Source: a virus
Direction: 5' to 3' (one strand)
IMG/VR virus record: IMGVR_UViG_3300037069_001242
Span: 1 to 29,291 of that record
DNA: 29,291 nt
Shown here: piece by piece, positions 6,301-11,487 of the stretch
Position numbering within the stretch: position 1 is the stretch's first letter
Layout of the letters: each line of letters opens with the position of its first letter
The notes under the pieces: model-generated
Told to the model about the DNA's origin: nothing
Databases searched by the model: none
What the model saw: only the letters and a program-made list of their open reading frames with translations
Translations under genes and position numbers: made by a program

Positions 6301-6495
6301 TCACTTTACGGTTGCTCTCATTGATAAAACTTTCTGACCAAAAGTGCCAGTGAAATCGTTATAGGTTTTGCGCTGCTCGTCAGACAGACCGAGCTTGTCG
6401 AACTCGTCAGCCGTTTCATTCAGCATTTGTAATATCTCGCGTTTGAACTGCCCCAGCAGCTCGTTGACTACCTCGTCCCGGTCCGTTCTACTCAT
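6301..6495 (-). CDS. Hypothetical helical protein, near-leaderless start
   Basis: 64 aa from the ATG at 6495. A longer frame to 6531 would start inside the promoter -35 and is rejected. The ATG is 8 nt after the TATACT box, so the mRNA would have almost no leader and has no Shine-Dalgarno site. The protein is acidic and helical (VVNELLGQFKREILQMLNET). Not recognised. It heads the operon 6495-5537. Confidence 0.6.
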   Translation of the reverse strand: MSRTDRDEVVNELLGQFKREILQMLNETADEFDKLGLSDEQRKTYNDFTGTFGQKVLSMRATVK

Positions 6496-6502
6496 GTACC
6501 GA

Positions 6503-6531
6503 TAGTATACTAGTAGTGCGCTTTTGGTCAA
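6503..6531 (-). promoter_or_regulatory. Leftward promoter with palindromic -10
   Basis: TTGACC (6531-6526), 16-nt spacer, TATACT (6509-6504). The -10 lies inside the perfect palindrome TAGTATACTA (6503-6512). The sequence GTATACTATCGGT matches 12 of 13 bases with GTATACTGTCGGT at the 7.0-kb promoter. The -35 overlaps the stop codon of the upstream gene. Confidence 0.6.
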
Positions 6532-6923
6532 CGACTAATCGGCTGGGTAGCCGGGTCGAACATCGCATGCACCTCGGCAATCAGCCGGGCGTCGTTGGCG
6601 GCAAGTTGTTGGTCATTCTTGGCCAGGCGGTCGTCGCTGCTATCACCATGTATGGCAGCCAGGGCTGCGCTCATAGCGCCGAACTCGGTGGCGAAATTGG
6701 CGTACAGTGACGCCTCGATAATAAACAAATCGGCTGGGTTCGGGTGCAAACTTGGCACGAACAGGACGCCGATAATGTTGGCGAGCCAGACGAACGACAT
6801 GCAGCGGTGAAACTGGTACTGAATTTTCGGGTCGACCTGCAAGGCGTGAATAACGTGGCGGCCGAGCACGCCGATGATTATGGCGATAACGGTGACAGTG
6901 TAGGCGAGCGAATTTCCGTGCAT
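6528..6923 (-). CDS. Putative multi-span membrane protein
   Basis: 131 aa from the ATG at 6923, the first ATG downstream of the proposed leftward start point. Two longer starts at 6950 and 6953 overlap the -10 box. Three hydrophobic segments are visible: about 7-30 (YTVTVIAIIIGVLGRHVIHA), 47-62 and 71-93. The C-terminus is charged and helical (DRLAKNDQQLAANDARLIAE). A holin-like topology is possible; no endolysin lies next to it, so the role stays open. No Shine-Dalgarno sequence is seen. Confidence 0.55.
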   Translation of the reverse strand: MHGNSLAYTVTVIAIIIGVLGRHVIHALQVDPKIQYQFHRCMSFVWLANIIGVLFVPSLHPNPADLFIIEASLYANFATEFGAMSAALAAIHGDSSDDRLAKNDQQLAANDARLIAEVHAMFDPATQPISR

Positions 6924-6948
6924 GTTTGCTGTGGGTTTACTTGAGCCC

Positions 6949-6977
6949 ATCATAGCAGGCGCTAAGGGGGCTTGCAA
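6949..6977 (-). promoter_or_regulatory. Leftward extended -10 promoter sharing its -35
   Basis: Minus strand TTGCAA (6977-6972), 17-nt spacer, TATGAT (6954-6949) preceded by TGC, an extended -10. Because TTGCAA is its own reverse complement, the same six bases are also the -35 of the rightward promoter. Confidence 0.5.
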
Positions 6978-7000
6978 TGTTAGTACACCTGTGGTATACT
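6972..7000 (+). promoter_or_regulatory. Rightward sigma70-like promoter
   Basis: TTGCAA (6972-6977), exact 17-nt spacer, TATACT (6995-7000). The start point would fall near 7007, giving a 45-nt leader before the ATG at 7052, which has a good AAAGGTG site. It drives the 7052-9396 gene set. Confidence 0.7.
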
Positions 7001-7019
7001 GTCGGTGTACCGATGGTAC
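6983..7019. promoter_or_regulatory. Operator-like dyads over the rightward promoter
   Basis: GTACACC (6983-6989) and GGTGTAC (7004-7010) form a 7-bp inverted repeat whose centre (6996.5) coincides with the centre of GTATAC in the -10 box. A second inverted repeat, GTACC (7007-7011) and GGTAC (7015-7019), lies just downstream. This is a typical repressor site geometry. Confidence 0.55.
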
Positions 7020-7051
7020 GTTATTATTAAACTCATGAAAGGTGTAAAAAC

Positions 7052-7279
7052 ATGAGCAACCAACTATCAACTTACAATACTACTAGCACTGTGCGGAACA
7101 AGACGCTGCTCGTCGAGCACTGGAACGACTACGCTTCGTTTAGCTTGAACTCAAGCGACGAGGACGGCGAGTACTTACTTATTTTCACTAAAGAAGCCCT
7201 TGGCGACAAGCATTCCACTGTCATTAGCATTTCAGGCGACGACCTCGACGCACTCAAGAAGCTTTTGGGGGACCGCTAA
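7052..7279 (+). CDS. Hypothetical protein
   Basis: 75 aa, acidic, probably alternating strands and helices (KTLLVEHWNDYASFSL, then GEYLLIFTKEAL, ISISGDDLDALKKLL). AAAGGTG lies 8-9 nt before the ATG. First gene of the rightward operon. Not recognised; its position directly after the operator-controlled promoter would fit a regulator or anti-host protein, but nothing in the sequence proves that. Confidence 0.65.
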   Translation: MSNQLSTYNTTSTVRNKTLLVEHWNDYASFSLNSSDEDGEYLLIFTKEALGDKHSTVISISGDDLDALKKLLGDR

Positions 7280-7280
7280 T

Positions 7281-7613
7281 ATGTCACTCAACTGGAACAT
7301 CACCCAAGTCAAAGACTACGAAGAGCTGCAAGAGGGCGCAGCGTGGCAACTGACCGATGCGCTCATTTGGCTGACACTCACCGTCGGCATACCTACAATT
7401 ACCGACGCCAACTGGCAGGAGTTTTACGCCCGTGTGCATTTGCTCGACCTGCTATACAGGTCGCCTGAGAACTGGATTAAGCCCGAGGACGTGCAACGTC
7501 GCATCGGCCTCACAACCAACGTCAGCTCGCTCACTCGCAATCAATTCGTAAAGCGCGCTATCACGGACCGTTTTTTCACGGACCAGCTGGCGCGATTGAA
7601 CGGAACCTACTAA
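7281..7613 (+). CDS. Hypothetical protein
   Basis: 110 aa from the ATG at 7281, right after the upstream stop and with GGGGGA about 10 nt upstream; a longer frame to 7200 lies wholly inside the previous gene. Helical protein with a Trp-rich N-terminal half (AAWQLTDALIWLTLTVGIP) and a basic C-terminus (RNQFVKRAITDRFFTDQLAR). Not recognised. Confidence 0.6.
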   Translation: MSLNWNITQVKDYEELQEGAAWQLTDALIWLTLTVGIPTITDANWQEFYARVHLLDLLYRSPENWIKPEDVQRRIGLTTNVSSLTRNQFVKRAITDRFFTDQLARLNGTY

Positions 7614-7783
7614 TGCAAATCAGCAAGGCACAAATCATCAAAGACTTGCGTGCCATCATCGGGGACAATTACGTCCCCGATGAGCACCGGGGCGCAAAGA
7701 CCAACGAACTAGGCATGACCAAATCCCAGGTCATCAGCTTGGCGACTGAAATCGCCGACTACATCAACGAAAGGAATCAGTAA
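7613..7783 (+). CDS. 56-aa hypothetical protein
   Basis: Small frame whose ATG overlaps the upstream stop (TAATG) and whose TAA is followed at once by the next ATG. Helix-rich with a Thr/Ser turn (LGMTKSQVISLATEIADYIN). Evidence is gene packing and continuous coding density. Function unknown. Confidence 0.6.
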   Translation: MQISKAQIIKDLRAIIGDNYVPDEHRGAKTNELGMTKSQVISLATEIADYINERNQ

Positions 7784-7972
7784 ATGCAAATCACAGTAGC
7801 CATCAAGAACGTCTACGGCAACGAGCTCATTTACCCGGCCTATAAACCCGGTGAAAATGAAGCCGCCGAACTGTTCCTTGCCCTCACCGGCAAAAAGACA
7901 TTCAGCCGTAGCGACATCAAACTAATTAAGAGCCTAGGCTACGACGTAGCCGTGGCACCACAAGAACTATGA
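7784..7972 (+). CDS. Hypothetical small protein
   Basis: 62 aa, likely a compact alpha/beta domain (MQITVAIKNVYGNELIYPAY ... ALTGKKTFSRSDIKLIKSLG). The ATG follows the upstream stop directly. Its last codons are part of a 29-bp direct repeat found again at 8182-8210, beyond the next gene. Resembles small phage proteins of unknown role. Confidence 0.65.
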   Translation: MQITVAIKNVYGNELIYPAYKPGENEAAELFLALTGKKTFSRSDIKLIKSLGYDVAVAPQEL

Positions 7973-8210
7973 AATACATGACCGCAGACCAGTACAGGAC
8001 TAGGCGCATGGGCAGGGCTCGCACAACCGTAAGGCTTACGAAAGGCGAGATAGCTGCCCTGACGAACATGATTGATGAGTACCTGAAAGCTCACGACCCT
8101 GAGTTCGAGCCTGAGTATCAGGCTGACCACGACTACTATGGAGTAATTCGAGAAGTGCTGAATGCACGAAGTACATCGTAAACGTAGCCGTGGCATCACA
8201 ATAACTATAA
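7944..8210 (+). repeat. 29-bp direct repeats flanking one gene
   Basis: ACGTAGCCGTGGCAYCACAA followed by nine further matching positions occurs at 7944-7972 and 8182-8210, 26 of 29 identical. The first copy encodes the C-terminus of the upstream gene; the second is non-coding and leads straight into the ribosome-binding site of the gene at 8223. The segment between them carries one gene and looks inserted or duplicated. Confidence 0.7.
7969..8181 (+). CDS. Hypothetical basic protein within direct repeats
   Basis: 70 aa. The ATG overlaps the upstream stop (ATGA). Basic N-terminus (YRTRRMGRARTTVRLTKGEI) followed by helices and an acidic tail. RTTVRLTKGEIAALTNMID has the strand-helix look of a ribbon-helix-helix DNA-binding protein, but this is only a resemblance. 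It lies between 29-bp direct repeats and uses AGG arginine codons more than its neighbours, which fits a later acquisition. Confidence 0.6.
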   Translation: MKYMTADQYRTRRMGRARTTVRLTKGEIAALTNMIDEYLKAHDPEFEPEYQADHDYYGVIREVLNARSTS

Positions 8211-8222
8211 GGAGTTTTACAA

Positions 8223-8879
8223 ATGGCAACAACTAACAAGACCGAGCATGTGACTATCACCGCTCCGAACATTCAGAGCGTCCAGGTCCGACTCGTCGGC
8301 ACCGCCCCGCTCATGACCGCGCGCTTCAGCCAAAAGGCAATGCGCATGATGCAAGACAAAATGACCGGCGTGACCAAAGCCGGTAGCCGAGTCCGCGAAA
8401 AGCGCGACTTCAATGACGACTACGAACAGGCCAAGCACGTCAGTGCCGACGGCTGGCCCGGCTTTCCGAGCTCCGGCCTGCGCGCTGCAATGGTAAGCGC
8501 CTGTCGCCTCGTCGACTTCCAAATGACCCGCGCTAAGATTTCCATTTTCGTCAAGGCCGACGGCTACGACGTGGTGGACGGCGTGGGCCTGTTCCAAATC
8601 TACGGCGAACCGCACCCCAACACATCCGGCGTGCGCAACGCGACCGGCGTGCTCGACTTGCGCGTCCGCCCAATGTGGGACCAGTGGTTTGCCGAGCCGG
8701 TCGTCCAGTACGATGCTGACCAGTTCAGCCTGAGCGACGTCATCAACTTGCTCAAGCGCGCTGGCATGCAGGTCGGGCTGGGTGAGGGTCGGCCGGACAG
8801 CAAAAAAGGCGTGGGCCTGGGCTTCGGTACGTTCGACGTCGAAACCATCGACCAGCCTCGTCCGTTCAAAGTAAAATAA
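8223..8879 (+). CDS. Phage protein of unknown function, Gly-rich C-terminus
   Basis: 218 aa with a strong AAGGAG site 8 nt before the ATG. Features: TAPLMTARFSQKAM near 28-40, a DGWPGFPSSGLRAAMVSACR block at 76-95, VRNATGVLDLRVRPMWDQWF at 137-156, and the Gly-rich loop GLGEGRPDSKKGVGLGFG at 185-202. The pattern looks like a phage protein family that travels with the next gene; I cannot name it. The PGFPSSG block and the C-terminal Gly loop resemble RAMP (Cas7/Cas5-type) RNA-binding folds, which is a speculation from motif shape. A nucleic-acid-binding or replication role is plausible next to the replication module. Confidence 0.75.
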   Translation: MATTNKTEHVTITAPNIQSVQVRLVGTAPLMTARFSQKAMRMMQDKMTGVTKAGSRVREKRDFNDDYEQAKHVSADGWPGFPSSGLRAAMVSACRLVDFQMTRAKISIFVKADGYDVVDGVGLFQIYGEPHPNTSGVRNATGVLDLRVRPMWDQWFAEPVVQYDADQFSLSDVINLLKRAGMQVGLGEGRPDSKKGVGLGFGTFDVETIDQPRPFKVK

Positions 8880-8898
8880 AGTCATAGGAGGATTTCAT

Positions 8899-9396
8899 AT
8901 GGCAAGTAGTACACGTAAACTAACACCCGACGTCCAAAACGCGTTTCAGCGCATCATGGACCAAAGCCCCACGCGGGGACTCGTGGCGCGGGATGTCGTC
9001 GAACACGCACGGGCAGACAGCAGCCCATTGCACAAGTATTTCGAGTGGGACGACGACAGGGCAGCCGAGCTGTGGCGCGAACGCCAAGCGCGTGAGCTCA
9101 TCAGCTCGTTCACCATCACGGTCGAGAACTACGAAACGCCAGTGCAGGCGTTCGTCAGCCTCGACTCGGACCGCTACAATCACACCGGCTATCGTTGGAC
9201 GGTCGACGTCATGGCCGAGCCAACACTGCGCGACAGTTACCTACGCACGGCGCTGCATGAGCTGCAGTCAATCGAGGCGCGCTACGCGCACGTTACGCAG
9301 CTCTCAACCGTGTTCCGCGCGGTACACAAAGTTGAGCGCAGCCTGAAGCAAGAAATGACACCAGCAGGCCGGAAATCGGTCAAAGCTGGCAAGTAG
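8899..9396 (+). CDS. Phage protein of unknown function, partner of the previous gene
   Basis: 165 aa, AGGAGG about 9 nt before the ATG. The segment VARDVVEHARADSSPLHKYF (28-47), continuing EWDDDRAAELWRERQARELI, then a beta region and a C-terminal helical domain (DSYLRTALHELQSIEARYAH) resembles a family of phage proteins I have seen described only as hypothetical. It directly follows the 218-aa gene, 19 nt apart, and the pair probably works together. The GG-pentamer block starts immediately after its stop. Confidence 0.75.
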   Translation: MASSTRKLTPDVQNAFQRIMDQSPTRGLVARDVVEHARADSSPLHKYFEWDDDRAAELWRERQARELISSFTITVENYETPVQAFVSLDSDRYNHTGYRWTVDVMAEPTLRDSYLRTALHELQSIEARYAHVTQLSTVFRAVHKVERSLKQEMTPAGRKSVKAGK

Positions 9397-9399
9397 ATA

Positions 9400-9955
9400 C
9401 GGCAGGTATCGCATGGCATGGCATTGCATGGCATGGCAAGGACAGGTTCGCCCAGGCTAGGTAATGTGAGGTCCGGCAGGTGCGACAAGGCAAGTTTACG
9501 CACGATGAGGCAAGCCCTGTTCGGGCGAGGCGAGATATAGGTTCGGTTCGGCAGGTAAGGTTCGGTTCGGCGGGGCGTGGCTAGGTTGCTTGAGGCTAGG
9601 TATGGCAGGTACGGCTAGGCAAGTTCTGACTAGGTAAGGCAGCGTTCGGCAGGGAAAGGTTCGGTAGGGTATGGCAGGTGAGGTAAGTCGAGTTCCGGCT
9701 AGATGTGTTGAGGCCAGCTGAGGCTTGGCGGGGTAAGGTCCGATATGGTACGGCAGGTAAGGCACGGTAACGGTTAGGCGAGGCGGGTTTCGGCCTGCTA
9801 AGGCATGCTCTGGTTCGGCCAGATTCGGCAGGTAAGGCAGCGTTTGGCTAGGTACGTCGTGGCAAGGCAGGTTGTGGTGCGCTTCGGCAGGTAAGGCTAG
9901 GCTAGTTGCGCTAAGGACTGGTGAGCTCGGATGGGGCGAGGCATGGCAGGCAACA
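9400..9955 (+). repeat. GG-pentamer periodic region (NNNGG)n, non-coding
   Basis: About 555 nt without a credible gene. The plus strand is built from degenerate pentamers ending in GG (TTCGG, CTAGG, TAAGG, TGAGG, CATGG). Between 9545 and 9600, GG starts at 9545, 9550, 9554, 9559, 9564, 9569, 9574, 9579, 9584, 9594 and 9599. A longer motif GGCAGGTAAGG, where one step is 4 nt, recurs at least four times exactly and about eight times with variants. C occurs mostly singly, so the strands are strongly asymmetric. Pentamers differ from each other, so this is no simple microsatellite except near 9410-9440 (CATGG units). Confidence 0.85.
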
Positions 9956-10009
9956 ACCTGTAGTACAATTTGACCTGTGGCGGATGTCTTAAAAAGCCGC
10001 CAACATCAT
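9956..10009 (+). other. Short spacer with hairpin
   Basis: TGGCGG (9978-9983) and CCGCCA can pair around a 13-nt A/T-rich loop. TACAAT at 9964-9969 resembles a -10 box but has no -35. It may be the promoter region or 5' processing site for the following RNAs. Confidence 0.3.
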
Positions 10010-10079
10010 GAGCGCGTAGTGTACGCAGCACGTCCCGTTGAGACGGGAAGGCCCGGGCCCATCCCCGGCGCGCTCCACC
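10010..10079 (+). ncRNA. Cloverleaf-like RNA element, not a standard tRNA
   Basis: GAGCGCG (10010-10016) pairs perfectly with CGCGCTC (10069-10075). Inside are GTG/CAC (3 bp, loop TACGCAG), TCCCG/CGGGA (5 bp, 6-nt loop TTGAGA) and CCGGG/CCCGG (5 bp, loop CCCATC). The arrangement copies a compact tRNA cloverleaf, but the T loop lacks TTC, the D loop lacks GG and the 3' end is CACC. It lies 8 nt before a real tRNA. Degenerate tRNA or another structured RNA. Confidence 0.4.
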
Positions 10080-10083
10080 TTAA

Positions 10084-10158
10084 TGCAGGGGGTAGGTTGG
10101 ATTCTGGCGAGCCTCATAAACTCGTTACAAGTCGGTTCGATTCCGGCCCCTGCTACCA
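10084..10158 (+). tRNA. tRNA-Met (CAU)
   Basis: 75 nt with encoded CCA. Acceptor TGCAGGG/CCCTGCT with pair 1-72 a T-T mismatch, D arm TAGG/TCTG with a short 6-nt loop containing GG, anticodon stem CGAGC/ACTCG with the last pair open, loop CTCATAA (anticodon CAT), T arm GTCGG-TTCGATT-CCGGC, discriminator A. CAU tRNAs can read Met or, with lysidine, Ile AUA. The unpaired first position recalls initiator tRNA, but the GGG/CCC anticodon-stem signature of initiators is missing. Phage-encoded tRNAs usually offset host codon bias or tRNA cleavage. Confidence 0.8.
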
Positions 10159-10199
10159 AAGTTATTAGTTAACACGTTAATCAATTTTAGGGGGATATA

Positions 10200-10421
10200 A
10201 TGGCAGACGAAACACCAACGAAACACATTTTCCAAGCCCGACTTTTTCAGCAGGCGCGCGTCAACACCGAGACATTCGAGATTGAGGCAGCCAACGCGCA
10301 AGAAGCCAAAAACCGCGCCGAGGCGATTGCCAAGGACAAAGGTTTGACCGACTACGATTTCGAGTTTACGGACCTCACGAGCGTGGCCGAAAGCTCGGCA
10401 AATCAAGCGCCGAGTGAGTAG
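10200..10421 (+). CDS. Hypothetical acidic protein
   Basis: 73 aa, AGGGGG 5 nt before the ATG. One beta-alpha unit is suggested (HIFQARLFQQARVNTETFEI then helix NAQEAKNRAEAIAKDKG), ending in a Ser/Ala/Glu-rich tail. Not recognised. It lies alone between the tRNA and the leader RNA of the replication initiator. Confidence 0.65.
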   Translation: MADETPTKHIFQARLFQQARVNTETFEIEAANAQEAKNRAEAIAKDKGLTDYDFEFTDLTSVAESSANQAPSE

Positions 10422-10441
10422 TTTTTCGGCCCCGTTTTCTG

Positions 10442-10450
10442 TGCTATAAT
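10442..10450 (+). promoter_or_regulatory. Extended -10 promoter
   Basis: TGCTATAAT: perfect -10 hexamer at 10445-10450 with the TG extension. The -35 position (10422-10427) is T-rich but poor. The start point would be near 10457, in front of the structured leader RNA. Confidence 0.6.
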
Positions 10451-10456
10451 GCCGAG

Positions 10457-10628
10457 TAATGGGGTCAATCAGTTTCGTGTCGCAACAGCTGTGCGGCTCC
10501 ATGAAAACATCCACTAACTAACAGGGGTGTTTACATCGGACACAAGCCATGCTAATGTATCAGAAGCGATACGGAACTGAGTGGCTCAAAACTCACCGAT
10601 TTAAGCGCCCCGAGAGAGGCGCTTTTTT
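10457..10628 (+). ncRNA. Structured RNA upstream of the replication initiator
   Basis: About 170 nt between the extended -10 promoter and an intrinsic terminator. Five consecutive stem-loops can be drawn: GTCGCA/TGCGGC (10479-10497), AAACATCC/GGGTGTTT (10505-10532), GTATC/GATAC (10557-10572), TGAGT/ACTCA (10578-10595) and the terminator AAGCGCC/GGCGCTT (10603-10624). It could be a free small RNA or a 5' leader that controls read-through into the initiator gene. It matches no RNA family I recognise. Confidence 0.55.
10603..10628 (+). terminator. Intrinsic terminator overlapping a ribosome-binding site
   Basis: AAGCGCC (10603-10609), 8-nt loop CCGAGAGA, GGCGCTT (10618-10624), six T in a row (10623-10628), then C and the ATG at 10630. 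The GAGAGAGG that should act as Shine-Dalgarno for that ATG lies in the loop and 3' arm of the hairpin. Confidence 0.8.
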
Positions 10629-10629
10629 C

Positions 10630-11487
10630 ATGAAAGGCTTTGGCATCTACGTCAAGAATGACCTGCTAGAACCAAAACATGTGGCTGCAATGGGTGAGGC
10701 TGTATGGCTGTACCTGTGGCTACTCGACAAAATGACATCGGTGAACGAGAACGGGGTAGGGCGCGTGCTCGGTGGCTCGGCAATCACCTACGAGCAAGCC
10801 AAGGCTGACCTCGGTATCCATCGCAACACTTATGTCAAATACGTGCGTCGACTGCGTGATGCAGGCTATATCCAAACGCTCCGTACTCCTTATGGCATGA
10901 TTATCAGTGTTGTCAAGGCTCAAAAGCCGTTCAAACCAAGAAGCACACGAACGCGTGCAACTAAGAAGTCGACGGATGAGATGCACACGAAACGGCACAT
11001 CTCTAGTGATGCACACGAACATGTGCAACCAGATGCACACGAACATGTGCAACCAGATGCACACGATTGGGGCAGAGATGCACACGATTGGGGCAGAGAT
11101 GCACACGAAACGGTACATGTAATTAAGACAATACAAGACAATACAATAGACAATACAAGTATTACTAACGTAATAGACGCATCCGCGTCGAAGCGTTATG
11201 GAAAACCTGAAATAAACGAACTGTTTGATTTTTGGGCTACAATTTGCGGTTATAACATCGAATCACGTGTCACTGCAAATCGTCGTGCAGCAAGCTCATT
11301 GCTCAAAAAGCACGGCAAGGACAAACTCGAACAACTAATCCGAGGCGTCGGTATGGCTCACAGCGACCGATATGCGCCTCGGATTTCTGATTTCACCCAG
11401 CTACAGCAAAAGACCAACGAACTCGTAATGTGGGGTCGCAAGAAACATGGGGGCGATGTCAACGCACCAAGGAGTTACAAAATATGA
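10630..11487 (+). CDS. Replication initiation protein (winged-helix/DnaD-like)
   Basis: 285 aa from the ATG at 10630. The family-like N-terminus KGFGIYVKNDLLEPKH starts here; the longer frame from 10549 would run through the terminator. Residues about 10-100 form a winged-helix domain (VWLYLWLLDKM, then LGIHRNTYVKYVRRLRDAGY, a recognition-type helix and wing). Residues about 117-162 are a His/Asp-rich repeated linker produced by iterons in the DNA. The C-terminal part (INELFDFWATICGYN, RRAASSLLKKHGKDKLEQLI, DRYAPRISDF) resembles the DnaD-type tail of phage initiators. It would bind its own iterons and recruit host helicase. No phage helicase is visible nearby. Confidence 0.8.
   Translation: MKGFGIYVKNDLLEPKHVAAMGEAVWLYLWLLDKMTSVNENGVGRVLGGSAITYEQAKADLGIHRNTYVKYVRRLRDAGYIQTLRTPYGMIISVVKAQKPFKPRSTRTRATKKSTDEMHTKRHISSDAHEHVQPDAHEHVQPDAHDWGRDAHDWGRDAHETVHVIKTIQDNTIDNTSITNVIDASASKRYGKPEINELFDFWATICGYNIESRVTANRRAASSLLKKHGKDKLEQLIRGVGMAHSDRYAPRISDFTQLQQKTNELVMWGRKKHGGDVNAPRSYKI
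10943..11108 (+). repeat. Seven iterons inside the initiator gene, probable origin
   Basis: GCACACGA starts at 10943, 10983, 11011, 11035, 11059, 11080 and 11101, so intervals are 40, 28, 24, 24, 21 and 21 bp, about two helical turns in the core. Two neighbouring units are identical over 24 bp, and two others over 21 bp. Several units contain the dyad GCACA-N6-TGTGC. Iterons inside the initiator gene, followed by an AT-rich stretch, match the lambda O/ori layout. Confidence 0.75.
11118..11180 (+). other. AT-rich candidate unwinding element
   Basis: Directly after the last iteron the sequence turns AT-rich with three copies of GACAATACAA-like repeats (GACAATACAAGACAATACAA region, 11127-11158) and TAATTAAG. 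It still encodes the initiator (an Ile/Asn/Thr/Asp stretch). This is the position where a DNA unwinding element would be expected. Confidence 0.5.

Noticed and set aside
8217-8885. Minus-strand open frame of 222 codons
   Set aside because: Exactly antisense to the 218-aa gene, which has a strong Shine-Dalgarno site and coding motifs; His/Val/Ala-rich composition is typical of an antisense shadow.
9496-9765. Minus-strand Pro-rich open frame of 89 codons in the GG-pentamer block
   Set aside because: It is only the read-out of CCNNN pentamers, has no ribosome-binding site, and nearby frames look the same.
10549-10629. 27-codon N-terminal extension of the replication initiator
   Set aside because: It has only a weak ribosome-binding site and crosses the intrinsic terminator; the usual family N-terminus starts at 10630. 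Kept only as a possible regulatory translation.
10940-11115. CRISPR-like regular repeats
   Set aside because: The intervals are part of longer repeats, not unique spacers, the region is coding, and no cas genes are present. Iterons explain it better.
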